A DNA stretch of 60,568 nt from Planctomycetota bacterium (GCA_023481165.1 JAMCWO010000307.1:5921-66488); one strand, 5' to 3'; positions 52,588 through 60,568 are shown, numbered from the stretch's first letter. The notes: generated from the letters alone by a model not told the origin. A program made the numbers and translations.

Positions 52588-55104
52588 CTAGGTCGAGGTC
52601 CTTCTCGCACGAGCCCGCTGACGGATTCGAAGAGCGACCTGATTGTAGAGGTCAGGATCATCTGCGGACAACGTGACAGCGAGGGCGAAATCCTGTCTCT
52701 CGATATCCAACGGAGCCCACGCCCGCTCGCATCGGACAACAAGATAGTACTCACTGCCATAATCCGCGCTCGGCCTCTCGGGCCGCTTCATCACGCATTC
52801 ACATCTTTGTAGTGTGCTCTGTTTCCTGCGGCAACAAGCGTTACGCGGATTTGCTTTTGGCTCTAATGCCATCTTGGCCGATCCGGTGATCGCTTCTTCT
52901 GGGTCCTCGTCCGGCCCCAGTCTCCTGAAGGCGTCGTATACTTCGCCGATGGTTTTGCCTCGTATCATGAAAACACCCATCTCCACTCCAAGGTAGTCGA
53001 GCCTGCGTCGTCTGACAGGTGGATCGTATGCAAGACAAACAACGACTCTGCGCTTCCCCCTCGCATAACGGAACGCATCCGGAATCGGCACGGCGAACAC
53101 GTCAAAGAAGTCGATCTGGATGGAACCTTGATAGACCATCGTAACACGTCGGCCACGCGACTGTAGAGCATCATCCTCCGACGGAAGACCGTAACCGCAC
53201 ACCCTCGTCGGCGCATCATTGCCGTGCGGCTCGCGCAGGCGGCTTGCGACAGCCTCGGGAATCTCTGCTGATCCAGCCAACACCGCACGGATCAGATTCG
53301 GTGAGGGGACCTCGCCGAGGTCTGTTCGCAACTGGTGTTCGACCAAGGCAGCGGTCCGGGCCACTTGTGGCGCGGCGAAGCTCGTCCCGCAGTCGTACGA
53401 AAACAACCGTTGCGTTGGCTGGTTCGAGAACGACATCACGGCTGTTCCAGGCTCGTGGCCCACCCTCCTTATGCCGCTGCCAAAACCCAAAAACACCAGA
53501 TTGCCAGCGTAGTGCACCAACTCCGGTTTGATGGCACCGTTAATACCGGGTCCGATTCGTGTCATCGGCGACGGTTCATTCGCCCCGGCGAGCGGACGAG
53601 CAATATCAGTGGCAGCTCGTCCTCTAACCAGGGCTGGGACATCGTGTTGTGCAAGACCACCAACAGTCAAGGCTATGGCAGAGGTCGCGGGATCGCAGAT
53701 ACCGGTTGTCGAATTGAAGAGCAGGCCGGGATAGGACCGCAGTGCGGCCTCAGCATCAGTCGCATTGGAGGCTTCCGCCTCTCTATGATTCCCGGCTGAG
53801 ACAACGAGGACAACCTTCAATTCTCTCGCGAGGATATCCAATTCTTCGGCCCAGAGCGTCTGACGTGGTCTACCAGAATCGAGAGCGGGCATTGCGCTCC
53901 CAATCGAGAGGTTGAAGACATGGCAATTGTACGGCGGCTGGAGAAAGGCTGTAATCGCCTCACGCATCTGGTTGATGATCAGTTTTTCGTCATCGAACTC
54001 GTTCTGATCATTCAGCACCCTCGCACTAAAAAGCGTAATGGGAGACGCGAACACCCCTGCATCATAACAGGCTCGTACATCTCCGAACACAGCGAGGCCA
54101 CCGACCATCGTTCCATGGCCGTGGGCGTCGGCGGGCGAAGCTTCCCGAGTTAGAATAGCCTCTTCATGGCCTACGTTGTTGGCCAAGAGGGGGTGATTGG
54201 AGGTGATTCCACTGTCAACAATGCAGAGGCGCGGCCCATCGTCGGGCGGACGTGGGGGCGTTGGAAAGTCACGAGAGGTGATGGTAGAAGCTTGGGAGGG
54301 GTCGAACTCTGGTCTCGGAGGTAGGTCGGCTTCAGCCACAATGTCCATTTCGAGCAGACCGTGAAGCTTCTCACCTAACACTGCGATCTTGGCCAAGATG
54401 ATGAACTCACCTGTAAACGTATCGAGAACCTTCTCACCATCGCGCGGGTTCGTCTCGACCAAAACGCGGATTTCTTCCTGAAACGATCGAGCGCGATCTA
54501 CGCCACCGGGGTGCCAGAGTTCCACTTCGACGACATAGCGCTGCGTGGCGACGATTCTGTCGCCGGCCTCTCCGATCAGCCCGCTGAGCCTTCCCCCAAT
54601 GCGGTCTTCCCTCCTCCAGAGACGCATACCTGACGGCTCAATGTACTCAAGAAAATCTGCCACTGTAGATTTGTATGGTTTGCCAGTCGCGCGGTTGATG
54701 CCTACCCTTGGGCCAGCCTTGTAGGTTTGAACGGCGGCATTGAACTCCTGCAAATCGGCATCGCCTCGGAACGCGACGACAGCACCGTCGGGTTCGATGC
54801 TCACGATTTCGAGGCCTGCCTGCGTTTGTAGGCTCTCGACAAGTTCATCGGCACTTGCCCCTTCAGCATAGGGAATTCGGAACACGAGATGGGGCTGAAT
54901 CCCTCGAAAGGGTGCGCGTTTGGACTGATGCTCTTCCATGACCCTTTGGACCGCCGTCTCCAGTAGCGGGGAGAATGTCTCGCGGCCGCCGCGGTCTACG
55001 CGGCTTCCGCCCCAGCCCGGCTTCTTGCGACGTTCGGCGTTCCTCTCCTCCCGCAAGAGGGGAAGATGGGGGTATGCTTGCTCCAAGGGATTGTCAGCCA
55101 TCAT
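52588..55104 (-). CDS. Subtilisin-like serine protease (S8), IetS-like
   Basis: 838 residues, no signal peptide. About 285 residues of N-terminal domain precede the S8 peptidase. The catalytic triad is complete: Asp297 (LCIVDSGI), His330 (DAHGHGTMVGG) and Ser575 (CGTSFAAPQ), with Asn439 (SAGNH) for the oxyanion hole. The C-terminal 220 residues are an extra domain of unknown fold. The pairing of a large cytoplasmic subtilisin with an AAA ATPase corresponds to the IetAS system, described as a plasmid-stability toxin-antitoxin and in surveys as an anti-phage module (recalled, not searched). It is translated after the ATPase with a 4-bp overlap (ATGA, 55101-55104). Confidence 0.87.
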   Translation of the reverse strand: MMADNPLEQAYPHLPLLREERNAERRKKPGWGGSRVDRGGRETFSPLLETAVQRVMEEHQSKRAPFRGIQPHLVFRIPYAEGASADELVESLQTQAGLEIVSIEPDGAVVAFRGDADLQEFNAAVQTYKAGPRVGINRATGKPYKSTVADFLEYIEPSGMRLWRREDRIGGRLSGLIGEAGDRIVATQRYVVEVELWHPGGVDRARSFQEEIRVLVETNPRDGEKVLDTFTGEFIILAKIAVLGEKLHGLLEMDIVAEADLPPRPEFDPSQASTITSRDFPTPPRPPDDGPRLCIVDSGITSNHPLLANNVGHEEAILTREASPADAHGHGTMVGGLAVFGDVRACYDAGVFASPITLFSARVLNDQNEFDDEKLIINQMREAITAFLQPPYNCHVFNLSIGSAMPALDSGRPRQTLWAEELDILARELKVVLVVSAGNHREAEASNATDAEAALRSYPGLLFNSTTGICDPATSAIALTVGGLAQHDVPALVRGRAATDIARPLAGANEPSPMTRIGPGINGAIKPELVHYAGNLVFLGFGSGIRRVGHEPGTAVMSFSNQPTQRLFSYDCGTSFAAPQVARTAALVEHQLRTDLGEVPSPNLIRAVLAGSAEIPEAVASRLREPHGNDAPTRVCGYGLPSEDDALQSRGRRVTMVYQGSIQIDFFDVFAVPIPDAFRYARGKRRVVVCLAYDPPVRRRRLDYLGVEMGVFMIRGKTIGEVYDAFRRLGPDEDPEEAITGSAKMALEPKANPRNACCRRKQSTLQRCECVMKRPERPSADYGSEYYLVVRCERAWAPLDIERQDFALAVTLSADDPDLYNQVALRIRQRARARRTST

Positions 55105-56195
55105 GGACTCCTTACCTCATCCAGGCACGTTCCTCTCTGGTCGTGCGTCGGGAGTTGAGAGGCGTGTTGCTCAGACTTGGAGGTCATGTTATCCGTAAGA
55201 GACACACGGCGTCGCTGATTCTCAGCGCTCGCGATAAGCGCTTCCGCTTCAATGGGGTGCCTATTCATCAGAATCGAAGCCTTGGTAGCATCCAGTGCTA
55301 TGCGTTCGATGTCTGCATGTGACATTCCGCACAGGCCGCGTGAAAGCCTTTCTAAATCGGTCCCCTGCTCCAATCCCAGTTGTGTCGTATTTCGGACGAG
55401 GATCTCCCGAATGGCCTCGGTGTCGGGCCTGTCAAAGAAGAGAATCTCATCGAAGCGGCGCCACAACGCAGAGTCAAGCAACCCCTGGTGGTTTGTTGCC
55501 GCGATAAGCAGGGTTTCTCCCCTGAATCGATCCAGCATTTGAAGAAACGAGTTGACGACCCGCTTCAATTCGCCGTGCTCCTCTTCGGCAGTCCGGCTTT
55601 TTCCAATGGCGTCAAATTCGTCGAAAAGGGCCACCATAGGGCGAGTCCGGACGAAGTCGAACACTTTTCGCAGATTGGCAGCAGTCTCTCCAAGATAGGA
55701 GGATACGATAGCATCGAATCGGACCAGAACGAGCGGCAGATATAGAGCCTGAGCCACACCTTCTGCCGCAACCGTCTTTCCACATCCCGGCGGGCCACAG
55801 AACAATATCTTCGAAGCAGGTCTTAGCCCGTAGGATCGTAACACGTCTGCGTGTCGATTCTCGTGAATAACAGCGGAAAGCGTGTTGCGGATGCCCTCGG
55901 CCAAGACCAAAGACTCGAGCGTCCGCTTGGGCTCGATGATTTCTACTAGGACCGTCCCACGTTCTTTGTCTCGCGGCAGATCGGAGCTCTGTGTACCAAT
56001 AAGGGCGAGAGTTCGGGCTGAGGCAGTTGTAGAAGCCCCGTTCAGGAGGAGCTTCTCAATATCGCGTGCAAGCACATGATGATTCTTTCGCCGTTCCTCG
56101 GCGATATACTCCTCAGCAGCCGTTCGGAAGGAACTGGCATCGCCGATCATGAAGGCTTGTACTATCCTGCGTACGAGTTCGCCAGTTGTGCTCAT
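55101..56195 (-). CDS. AAA+ ATPase, IetA-like
   Basis: 364 residues. An N-terminal domain of about 90 residues includes SSFRTAAEEYIAEERRKNHH. The AAA module shows Walker A GPPGCGKT (134-141), Walker B VALFDEFDA (188-196), and RFDEILFFDRPDTEAIREIL later. It is intact. By analogy with IetA it would control the neighbouring subtilisin (IetS), inhibiting it or activating it upon phage infection. It is the first gene of the two-gene operon. A good promoter lies at 56286-56314, but no strong ribosome site precedes ATG 56195. Confidence 0.87.
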   Translation of the reverse strand: MSTTGELVRRIVQAFMIGDASSFRTAAEEYIAEERRKNHHVLARDIEKLLLNGASTTASARTLALIGTQSSDLPRDKERGTVLVEIIEPKRTLESLVLAEGIRNTLSAVIHENRHADVLRSYGLRPASKILFCGPPGCGKTVAAEGVAQALYLPLVLVRFDAIVSSYLGETAANLRKVFDFVRTRPMVALFDEFDAIGKSRTAEEEHGELKRVVNSFLQMLDRFRGETLLIAATNHQGLLDSALWRRFDEILFFDRPDTEAIREILVRNTTQLGLEQGTDLERLSRGLCGMSHADIERIALDATKASILMNRHPIEAEALIASAENQRRRVSLTDNMTSKSEQHASQLPTHDQRGTCLDEVRSP

Positions 56196-56285
56196 CGGGT
56201 CTCACAATTCTTTCCATCGAAGTTTTGCAGGCCGAACCGCAATCATACGGTCTGCATGGAGCAGGCAGCACAGACCGTGGCTGTC

Positions 56286-56314
56286 AGTATAGGCATTTCG
56301 TCATCTATGTTCAA
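56286..56314 (-). promoter_or_regulatory. Promoter of the IetAS-like operon
   Basis: Minus-strand TTGAAC (56309-56314), 17 bp, TATACT (56286-56291), near consensus. The leader would be about 85 nt. Confidence 0.6.
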
Positions 56315-57300
56315 TGCTCGGCCGGATCTTCGGGGAGCCCGGGAATCAGAGGCGCCCGGCGCATCTTTCGGGTGAAATCAGCGGCTTTGGGCCAAGAGGG
56401 GCGAGGGTCCCGCAAACTCCTGATGGGCGAAAAAAGGCGGACAGGCCGCCGAGGTTCTGTCGTCCCTACCGGGACTGGCTCGGTTCTTTACCAAGGTGTC
56501 CCGATCACTTCTTCGGTGCCCCGGCAGACAGTCTCCCCGCTGGCACCCGTAAAGCGATAAACGCCTCGGTTCTGGCCGGAGGCCGTGCTGGGTCTATCCC
56601 CGTTCCCTTGCGGTCTCATTGCCCCTGCCTCTCTGTCCTCTGTTTTCCGTCCTCCGCGCCCCTCGGCGGCCTCAGCGGTTGAAAAGCAGTTCCCAGTCTG
56701 CCCTCCGCCATCCGTTTTGCTAACTCGCAACAACTGAAAAAGATTTCCAGATAATTGCGCGACCCTGTTGTAAGTCGTTGTGCTGCGGTACTTTGCGTCG
56801 GTCGAAGGCAAGCCGGTTCTTTTGGTTCCGGCCGGAGGCCGGGCTGGGTTCATCCCCGTTCATCTGTGGTTTCCTTCCGTGGTTGACCTTTTCTCGGCGA
56901 TCTCTGCGGCTGCGCGCGAGGCCGGTTCTGCTTGCGGTCGCGTTTGTGCAACAGTTGAAAAGGTAAAACGCCCCCAGAGCCACAAATTTCTTACTCCTTT
57001 GGACGTAAGGAGTTGCGCCATTTTCAGGCCTCGCGCCAACACAGAATTCCGGCACGATTCGTGCAACGCGGAGCATAGGTAGAGGGACGCCGTGTCCGAG
57101 GCGGAGCCCCTCGGATCTAGGATTTATGAGTTATGATTTGGAGGCAGAAGGAAACTCATGACGACGGAAGCACAAACCCAAGCCAATCGTGCCAACGCCC
57201 AGAAGTCCACCGGTCTGGGCGTGAGATCGGATCGGGTTTCAGGGATCGGGGTCAGAGATGGGACGCTTGGCACTTCGGCCCCTGTACCTTGGGCTTCTGC
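56315..57300. other. Decayed repeat-rich region, no gene supported
   Basis: Contains two related blocks with the phrase CCGGAGGCCG.GCTGGGT (about 56568-56615 and 56814-56866), 'ctctgcggctgcg'-type filler and the 148-bp module copy B (56943-57091). ORFs overlap in all frames, with no recognisable motifs. Confidence 0.55.
56943..57091. repeat. 148-bp intergenic module, copy B
   Basis: Shares its ends (TTTGTGCAACAGTTGAAAAG and GGCACGATTCGTGCAAC) and the tail GGTAGAGGGACGC with 1841-1988. The middle is diverged. Here it leads directly into the AAACAAAGCC array. Confidence 0.7.
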
Positions 57301-57303
57301 GCC

Positions 57304-57915
57304 AAACAAAGCCAATTTGGGCCACGGCAACGCGAAGGGCAAGTGGTTTGCGAGAAAGGAGTTATGGCTGAGCGGACCTGCAACGAGCACTGGAAAAACA
57401 AAGCCAAACTTGGGCAGGACGGGGAATCTGGGGGACGGTGCCCCAGGGAGGGGCCCCATTGCGTCAAACAAAGCCAATTCACCCGGCGGCGCCGGGCTCA
57501 GTCGTACAAACAAAGCCAATTTGCCCGGACGGGGCTCGGGAGACGCCGGGCACGGTTCGTTGTACGAACAAAGCCAATCTGGGGCAGTCCGGGCAGTGGA
57601 TTCTACGGAACAGAGCCACTTCCGGCAGTCGGCCGGGGGTGTCGAGGGCGAAATGTGCCAAACAAAGCCAAACCTGGGCGAACTGGGATATCTGGGGGAT
57701 CGAGCAGGCAATTCTGCCAAACAAAGCCAATTCTTCGATTGCGGATTGCCGATTCAGGGCGGGCCCGTGGCGGGCCAAAGATGCGAAACAAACCCAATTT
57801 CGGCCGTCACGGCCGTCGAGAGGACCCATTATTCCAATATTCCATCATTCCAGTGTTCCAGTCCCCGGACGTGGGACGAGAGACAAATGCGCAAAACAAA
57901 CCCAATTTGCGGCGG
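57304..57915. repeat. AAACAAAGCCAATTTGGG interspersed array (10 units)
   Basis: Units start at 57304, 57396, 57466, 57508, 57566, 57608, 57660, 57719, 57786 and 57894. The core AAACAAAGCCAA(T/A)(T/C)TT-GG varies slightly; the last two units read AAACAAACCCAATTT. Spacers are 24-90 bp, GC-rich and mostly different, though units 2 and 7 share about 35 bp of spacer. The plus-strand frames are open and read NKAN, KQSQF or TKP repeats; the minus strand reads LALFG, WLCL and GFVC. This is not a CRISPR array, because spacing is irregular and units are degenerate. Confidence 0.8.
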
Positions 57916-57932
57916 TAGGGATGGCAGGCGAC

Positions 57933-58007
57933 TCGGGGTGAGTGGATTCGAACCACCGACCTCTTGGTCCCAAACCAAGCGCTCCGACCAAGCTGAGCTA
58001 CACCCCG
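57933..58007 (-). tRNA. tRNA-Pro (anticodon UGG)
   Basis: The minus-strand sequence starts CGGGGTGTAGCTCAGCTTGG and ends CACCCCGA, pairing over seven acceptor bases. The anticodon stem CTTGG/CCAAG encloses the loop TTTGGGA with anticodon TGG; the T arm has GGTTCGAATCC. Length is 75 nt including the discriminator A; CCA is not encoded. It directly follows the AAACAAAGCC array. The nearby defence island at 51-56 kb is consistent with tRNA genes acting as integration sites, but no attachment repeat was seen. Confidence 0.93.
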
Positions 58008-58155
58008 TAACGGCTAACGGCAACTTCCGTCATATTATATGGGCCCCGCCGGGGTTGTGCAACAGCCGGACTTCGAAATGCGCGACGGACCGGAAACATC
58101 CGGCAGGAAATGACTGTCGCGCCCCGTTTGCGAGCAGATTGCCTGCAAAAAGGGT

Positions 58156-58184
58156 TGCATAAACTGCGGGATTGCGGTAAAATA
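58156..58184 (+). promoter_or_regulatory. Promoter of the HTH-membrane protein gene
   Basis: TTGCAT (58156-58161), 17 bp, TAAAAT (58179-58184), near consensus. Transcription would start at about 58191, giving a leader of about 118 nt with structure. Confidence 0.65.
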
Positions 58185-58190
58185 CGTATC

Positions 58191-58308
58191 TTAGAGAATT
58201 ACGTTCGGGGGATTTAGAGGACCCAGACCGGGTGGCCAGACCCGGAAGTCCACAGCCGGGGCGGCTGTGCCACAGGGCCGCGTTTGGGGTTTTTGGAGAA
58301 GGTCGATT
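58191..58308 (+). ncRNA. Structured 5' leader, class unknown
   Basis: About 118 nt between promoter and ATG. A GGAC/GTCC stem encloses CCGGG-8 nt-CCCGG (58220-58252). A second hairpin CACAGCC-GGGGC-GGCTGTG follows at 58252-58270, then CCACAGGGCCGC. This could be a riboregulator or protein-binding leader. It does not match a riboswitch I recognise. Confidence 0.35.
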
Positions 58309-59739
58309 ATGGCTGGTATGTTCTACTCGCTCAAAGAGGCGGCACAGAAGCTTGGCATCAGTGAAGACCAGGTCAAGCAATTGGCCAAGGAGGGCAAGCT
58401 CCGCGAGTTCCGCGATGGATCCAACCTGCTGTTCAAAATCGAGGAAGTCAATGCCCTGCTGGCGGAGGGCGTCGATGTGGGTGCGGGCGAGTTGGAGTTA
58501 TCGGCGGAGGAACCGGCGGCCGAGGCCCTGGGAGACACGGCCGCGCCGGCCCTGGGCGAGTCCGTGGAAGACGACATCTTCAAGCTGGATGAGGAGGCGG
58601 CACCGGCCGCAGAGGCGACGGAAGGCAGCGAAGAGTCGGACCTGGACCTGATCCCCGAATTGGAGGATTCGCAGGCCGCCGAGACCGAGCCCCAAGCGGC
58701 CGAAGAGGCCCCCGAGATCGAACTGGAGCAGCCGGCAACCCCCGAGTCCACCGCCGAAGAGGACCTTCTGCTGGCGGAGGGTCTGTCCGAGACGGCCGCC
58801 GAGGAGCCGGAACAGCCCATCGCGGAAGAGGGGGAAGGATCGACGGCGGCGGGTTCGAGCGAGGAGATTTCCCTCGCCCAGGAATCCGGGGTCCTGGCGG
58901 AAGGCAGTGACATCAGTGATATGGACACCGCCTTGACTGGGGAGGGCGTCAACGTCCTCGGCGAGACGGATACGGGCTACGATGTGACGGAGGATTCGAT
59001 GGCGGAGACGGCGGGAACGGCGGCCTCCGCTTCCGCGGAGACGGGCGCCGAAGCCTCCCTCGAAGAGATTGAAGACGATGTGAACTTGGACAGCTTCGGC
59101 AGCGGCTCCGGCCTGCTGGACCTGTCCCTCCAGGCGGACGACACCTCGCTCGGCGGCATCCTCGACGAGATCTACACCTCCGAGGGCGGCGAGGGCGAAG
59201 CCACGCCCGCCGAGGGTGCGCCGGCGGAAGCGGGTGCCGAGGCCGGCGAAGGGCCGGCGTTCGAGGACATGACGGCGGAGGCCGAGCACGGCGCGGCGGA
59301 AGAGGAGGCAGCGGTCCCCGAGGCGGTCGCCGTGATGCCGGCGGCCATGGTGCCCGCCTACGCGGAAGCCCTGCCGGATGCTCAGAGCAATATTCTCGGC
59401 ATGCTGCTGTTCCTGCCGATGCTCGCACTGCTCTACACGGCCATTGTCGTGGTGGCCGCCATGAAGAACGTCATGCCCACGATTCTTACGTCCGTGCAGG
59501 GCATGATCGCCTACATCATGGGCGGCGGGGTCGTGCTGGCACTGGTGGTCTTCGGCGGGTCCTTCGCCGCCGGCCGCGAAAAGGCCCCGAGAGCGGCGAA
59601 GCCGGCCAAGGACAAGAAAGCCAAGGCCGAGAAGCCCAAGAAGGAAAAGGCTGCGGTCGCCGAGGAATCCGCCAAGCCCACCAAAGAAAAGAAAGGCTTC
59701 AGCCTCTTCGGCAAGAAGAAGGAAAAGGGCGCCAAGTAG
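58309..59739 (+). CDS. HTH (MerR/excisionase-like) protein with acidic linker and C-terminal membrane helices
   Basis: 476 residues. Residues 5-55 form a helix-turn-helix of the MerR/excisionase type (YSLKEAAQKLGISEDQVKQL, with KLREFRDGSNLLFKIEEV). A long Glu/Ala-rich low-complexity linker (about 60-360) follows. Two membrane helices lie near 370-425 (ILGMLLFLPMLALLYTAIVV, MIAYIMGGGVVLALVVFGG). The tail is strongly basic (KDKKAKAEKPKKEKAAVAEE). Proteins of this layout are common in planctomycetes; the DNA-binding domain may have become a structural or signalling module. ATG 58309 follows GGAGAAGG. Confidence 0.8.
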   Translation: MAGMFYSLKEAAQKLGISEDQVKQLAKEGKLREFRDGSNLLFKIEEVNALLAEGVDVGAGELELSAEEPAAEALGDTAAPALGESVEDDIFKLDEEAAPAAEATEGSEESDLDLIPELEDSQAAETEPQAAEEAPEIELEQPATPESTAEEDLLLAEGLSETAAEEPEQPIAEEGEGSTAAGSSEEISLAQESGVLAEGSDISDMDTALTGEGVNVLGETDTGYDVTEDSMAETAGTAASASAETGAEASLEEIEDDVNLDSFGSGSGLLDLSLQADDTSLGGILDEIYTSEGGEGEATPAEGAPAEAGAEAGEGPAFEDMTAEAEHGAAEEEAAVPEAVAVMPAAMVPAYAEALPDAQSNILGMLLFLPMLALLYTAIVVVAAMKNVMPTILTSVQGMIAYIMGGGVVLALVVFGGSFAAGREKAPRAAKPAKDKKAKAEKPKKEKAAVAEESAKPTKEKKGFSLFGKKKEKGAK

Positions 59740-59743
59740 TACG

Positions 59744-59870
59744 GCACAATCTCGCCCCGGTAACGGAGAGCCTGGCCCGGGGTCTTGTGTGCCTTGATAA
59801 GTGCTTAGAAAAAGAGCCCGCGTGGCGATGACCCCGCGCGGGCTCTTGTGATTTACCAAGATTCGGTCAC
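59744..59870. repeat. 127-bp exact direct repeat, copy 1
   Basis: Identical to 60442-60568 over 127 bp, including the terminator at 59812-59847. The base before the repeat differs between copies. The second copy runs exactly to the end of the window. Confidence 0.9.
59812..59847. terminator. Bidirectional terminator between convergent genes
   Basis: AAGAGCCCGCG (59812-59822) pairs exactly with CGCGGGCTCTT (59837-59847). AAAA precedes it on the plus strand, giving a U-tract for the minus-strand gene; TTGTGATTT follows on the plus strand. It would end both the HTH gene and the gene at 59867. Confidence 0.7.
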
Positions 59871-60445
59871 TCCGAGTTGACGGGGACGACGCTGACCAGC
59901 CAGATCAGCTTGAAGGCGTTCACGACCTGAGGCTTGTTCAGATTGTTGCCGGTCAGGTCGATCGTCACGGCGGAGGATGTCACCGTCTCGCCGCGGAAGC
60001 GATCCACGTACCTGGCCGTGCCGGTCAGCGACGGCATGCTCGTGTCCGTGGCGAAGAAGGCGGCTTCGTCATCGGCCTTCTGGAAGACCGCGGCCTCGCT
60101 GCTCGTCGCCTCGGGCTCGTTGCACCGTACATCGAACTCGTACTGGCCCTGGCCGTTGGTCTTGCGCTGCGGGCTCTCCACCCATTTGATGTTGCCCGTG
60201 ATCTTGTCGGTCACCGTTTTGCCTTCGGCTTGGTAGGTCATCGTCAGGCCGCGGAAGTACCAGGCGCTGCGCTCGTAGTCGTACATCATCTCGCCGTTGA
60301 CGGTGGTCTCCGGGTAGGTCCGGACGGGTCCGGCCGCGAGCACCAGGCCCCGCAACGTCATGATGTCGTAGTCCTTCACGATCAGACTGACGGTCTTGCC
60401 TTTGACCTGCCGGGTGAGGGTCTGGGCCTGCTTCTTCACCTGCAC
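59867..60445 (-). CDS. Hypothetical protein, 5' end uncertain
   Basis: 192 residues from a GTG start at 60445 (VQVKKQAQTLTRQVKGKTVS). The first 20 residues are basic, then LIVKDYDIMTLRGLVLAAGP, YDYERSAWYFRGLTMTY and a C-terminal strand-rich end (FKLIWLVSVVPVNSE). No signal peptide or known family was seen. Because the 127-bp repeat covers the first four bases of this ORF and everything upstream, the true N-terminus may be missing. In-frame sequence continues 19 codons further upstream, to a stop at 60503-60505. Confidence 0.45.
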   Translation of the reverse strand: MQVKKQAQTLTRQVKGKTVSLIVKDYDIMTLRGLVLAAGPVRTYPETTVNGEMMYDYERSAWYFRGLTMTYQAEGKTVTDKITGNIKWVESPQRKTNGQGQYEFDVRCNEPEATSSEAAVFQKADDEAAFFATDTSMPSLTGTARYVDRFRGETVTSSAVTIDLTGNNLNKPQVVNAFKLIWLVSVVPVNSE

Positions 60446-60568
60446 AATCTCGCCCCGGTAACGGAGAGCCTGGCCCGGGGTCTTGTGTGCCTTGATAAGT
60501 GCTTAGAAAAAGAGCCCGCGTGGCGATGACCCCGCGCGGGCTCTTGTGATTTACCAAGATTCGGTCAC
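60442..60568. repeat. 127-bp exact direct repeat, copy 2 at the window end
   Basis: Second copy of 59744-59870. Its right end coincides with the last base of the window. The length equals a common assembler k-mer, so it may mark a contig end rather than a true duplication. Confidence 0.85.

Noticed and set aside
57304-57915. CRISPR array
   Set aside because: Unit spacing varies from 42 to 108 bp, the units are degenerate, no cas genes are present, and spacers partly repeat.
51266-57933. Defined integrative element spanning the defence genes to tRNA-Pro
   Set aside because: No integrase, no attachment-site duplication of the tRNA 3' end and no boundary repeat could be found, so only proximity is noted.
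57133-58162. Long plus-strand ORFs of 167-334 codons across the AAACAAAGCC array
   Set aside because: Three overlapping frames are open at once, the longest runs through the tRNA gene, and the peptides only translate the DNA repeat. They are not protein-coding.
58191-58308. c-di-GMP or other known riboswitch in the leader
   Set aside because: The hairpins do not show the conserved loops of classes I know, so only a generic structured leader is claimed.

Overview
The window looks like a high-GC Planctomycetota chromosome, most likely class Phycisphaerae. That is an inference from gene content: a planctomycete-type ECF sigma factor next to a Ser/Thr kinase, GH172/DUF2961, DUF1080 and TAT-exported Gfo/Idh proteins, peptidoglycan synthesis (murA), and many palindromic and 'phrase-like' intergenic repeats. 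Genes are packed on both strands. Many are preceded by good sigma70-type promoters, and several of these promoters lie so close to the start codon that the mRNA should be (nearly) leaderless.

Layout. 1-2.4 kb: a truncated Ser/Thr kinase and its ECF sigma factor (minus strand), with three palindromic repeats read in frame inside the kinase. 2.7-6.5 kb: phosphatidylserine/phosphatidylethanolamine synthesis (psd, pssA), a PilZ protein and an M50-type protease. 6.8-17 kb: a TAT-exported protein, APC transporter, aldo/keto reductase, purB, pyrE, alanine dehydrogenase, SPFH protein and CstA. 17-21 kb: ybbR-cdaA (c-di-AMP), a small lipoprotein and murA. 21-27.5 kb: CPBP protease, STAS protein, DUF1080, GH172/DUF2961, DUF1848, and a phosphoribosyltransferase-kinase fusion. 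27.5-31.3 kb: holA and gyrA. 32.5-40.3 kb: a PP-loop protein with a polysaccharide pyruvyltransferase-like protein, a GH30-like exported enzyme with Ig-like repeats, Gfo/Idh oxidoreductase and an alpha/beta hydrolase. 40.6-41.5 kb: an orphan family gene flanked by a perfect inverted repeat.

41.7-50.9 kb, minus strand: a ten-gene run driven by a strong promoter at 50.96 kb. It encodes a rhomboid-like protein without catalytic residues, a radical SAM protein, a 64-aa protein, a Ycf46-like AAA ATPase, DUF1257 (Ycf35-like), DUF2997, a zinc-ribbon signal-peptidase-like protein, a TPR protein, PilT, and a ClpC-N-domain protein fused to a four-helix-bundle domain. I regard this as the best candidate for an undescribed system. 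Its core resembles the ycf46/ycf35/DUF2997 neighbourhood of cyanobacteria.

51.3-56.2 kb: a defence-like island with a RhuM-Fic protein and a translationally coupled AAA ATPase/subtilisin pair resembling IetAS. 56.2-58.0 kb: decayed repeat DNA and a ten-unit array of a roughly 18-bp repeat that is free of stops in several frames, then tRNA-Pro(UGG). 58.2-60.6 kb: a structured leader, an HTH/membrane protein, and a hypothetical gene. The window closes with an exact 127-bp repeat that may be an assembly artefact.

All family assignments come from motif recognition by eye. No database search was run.
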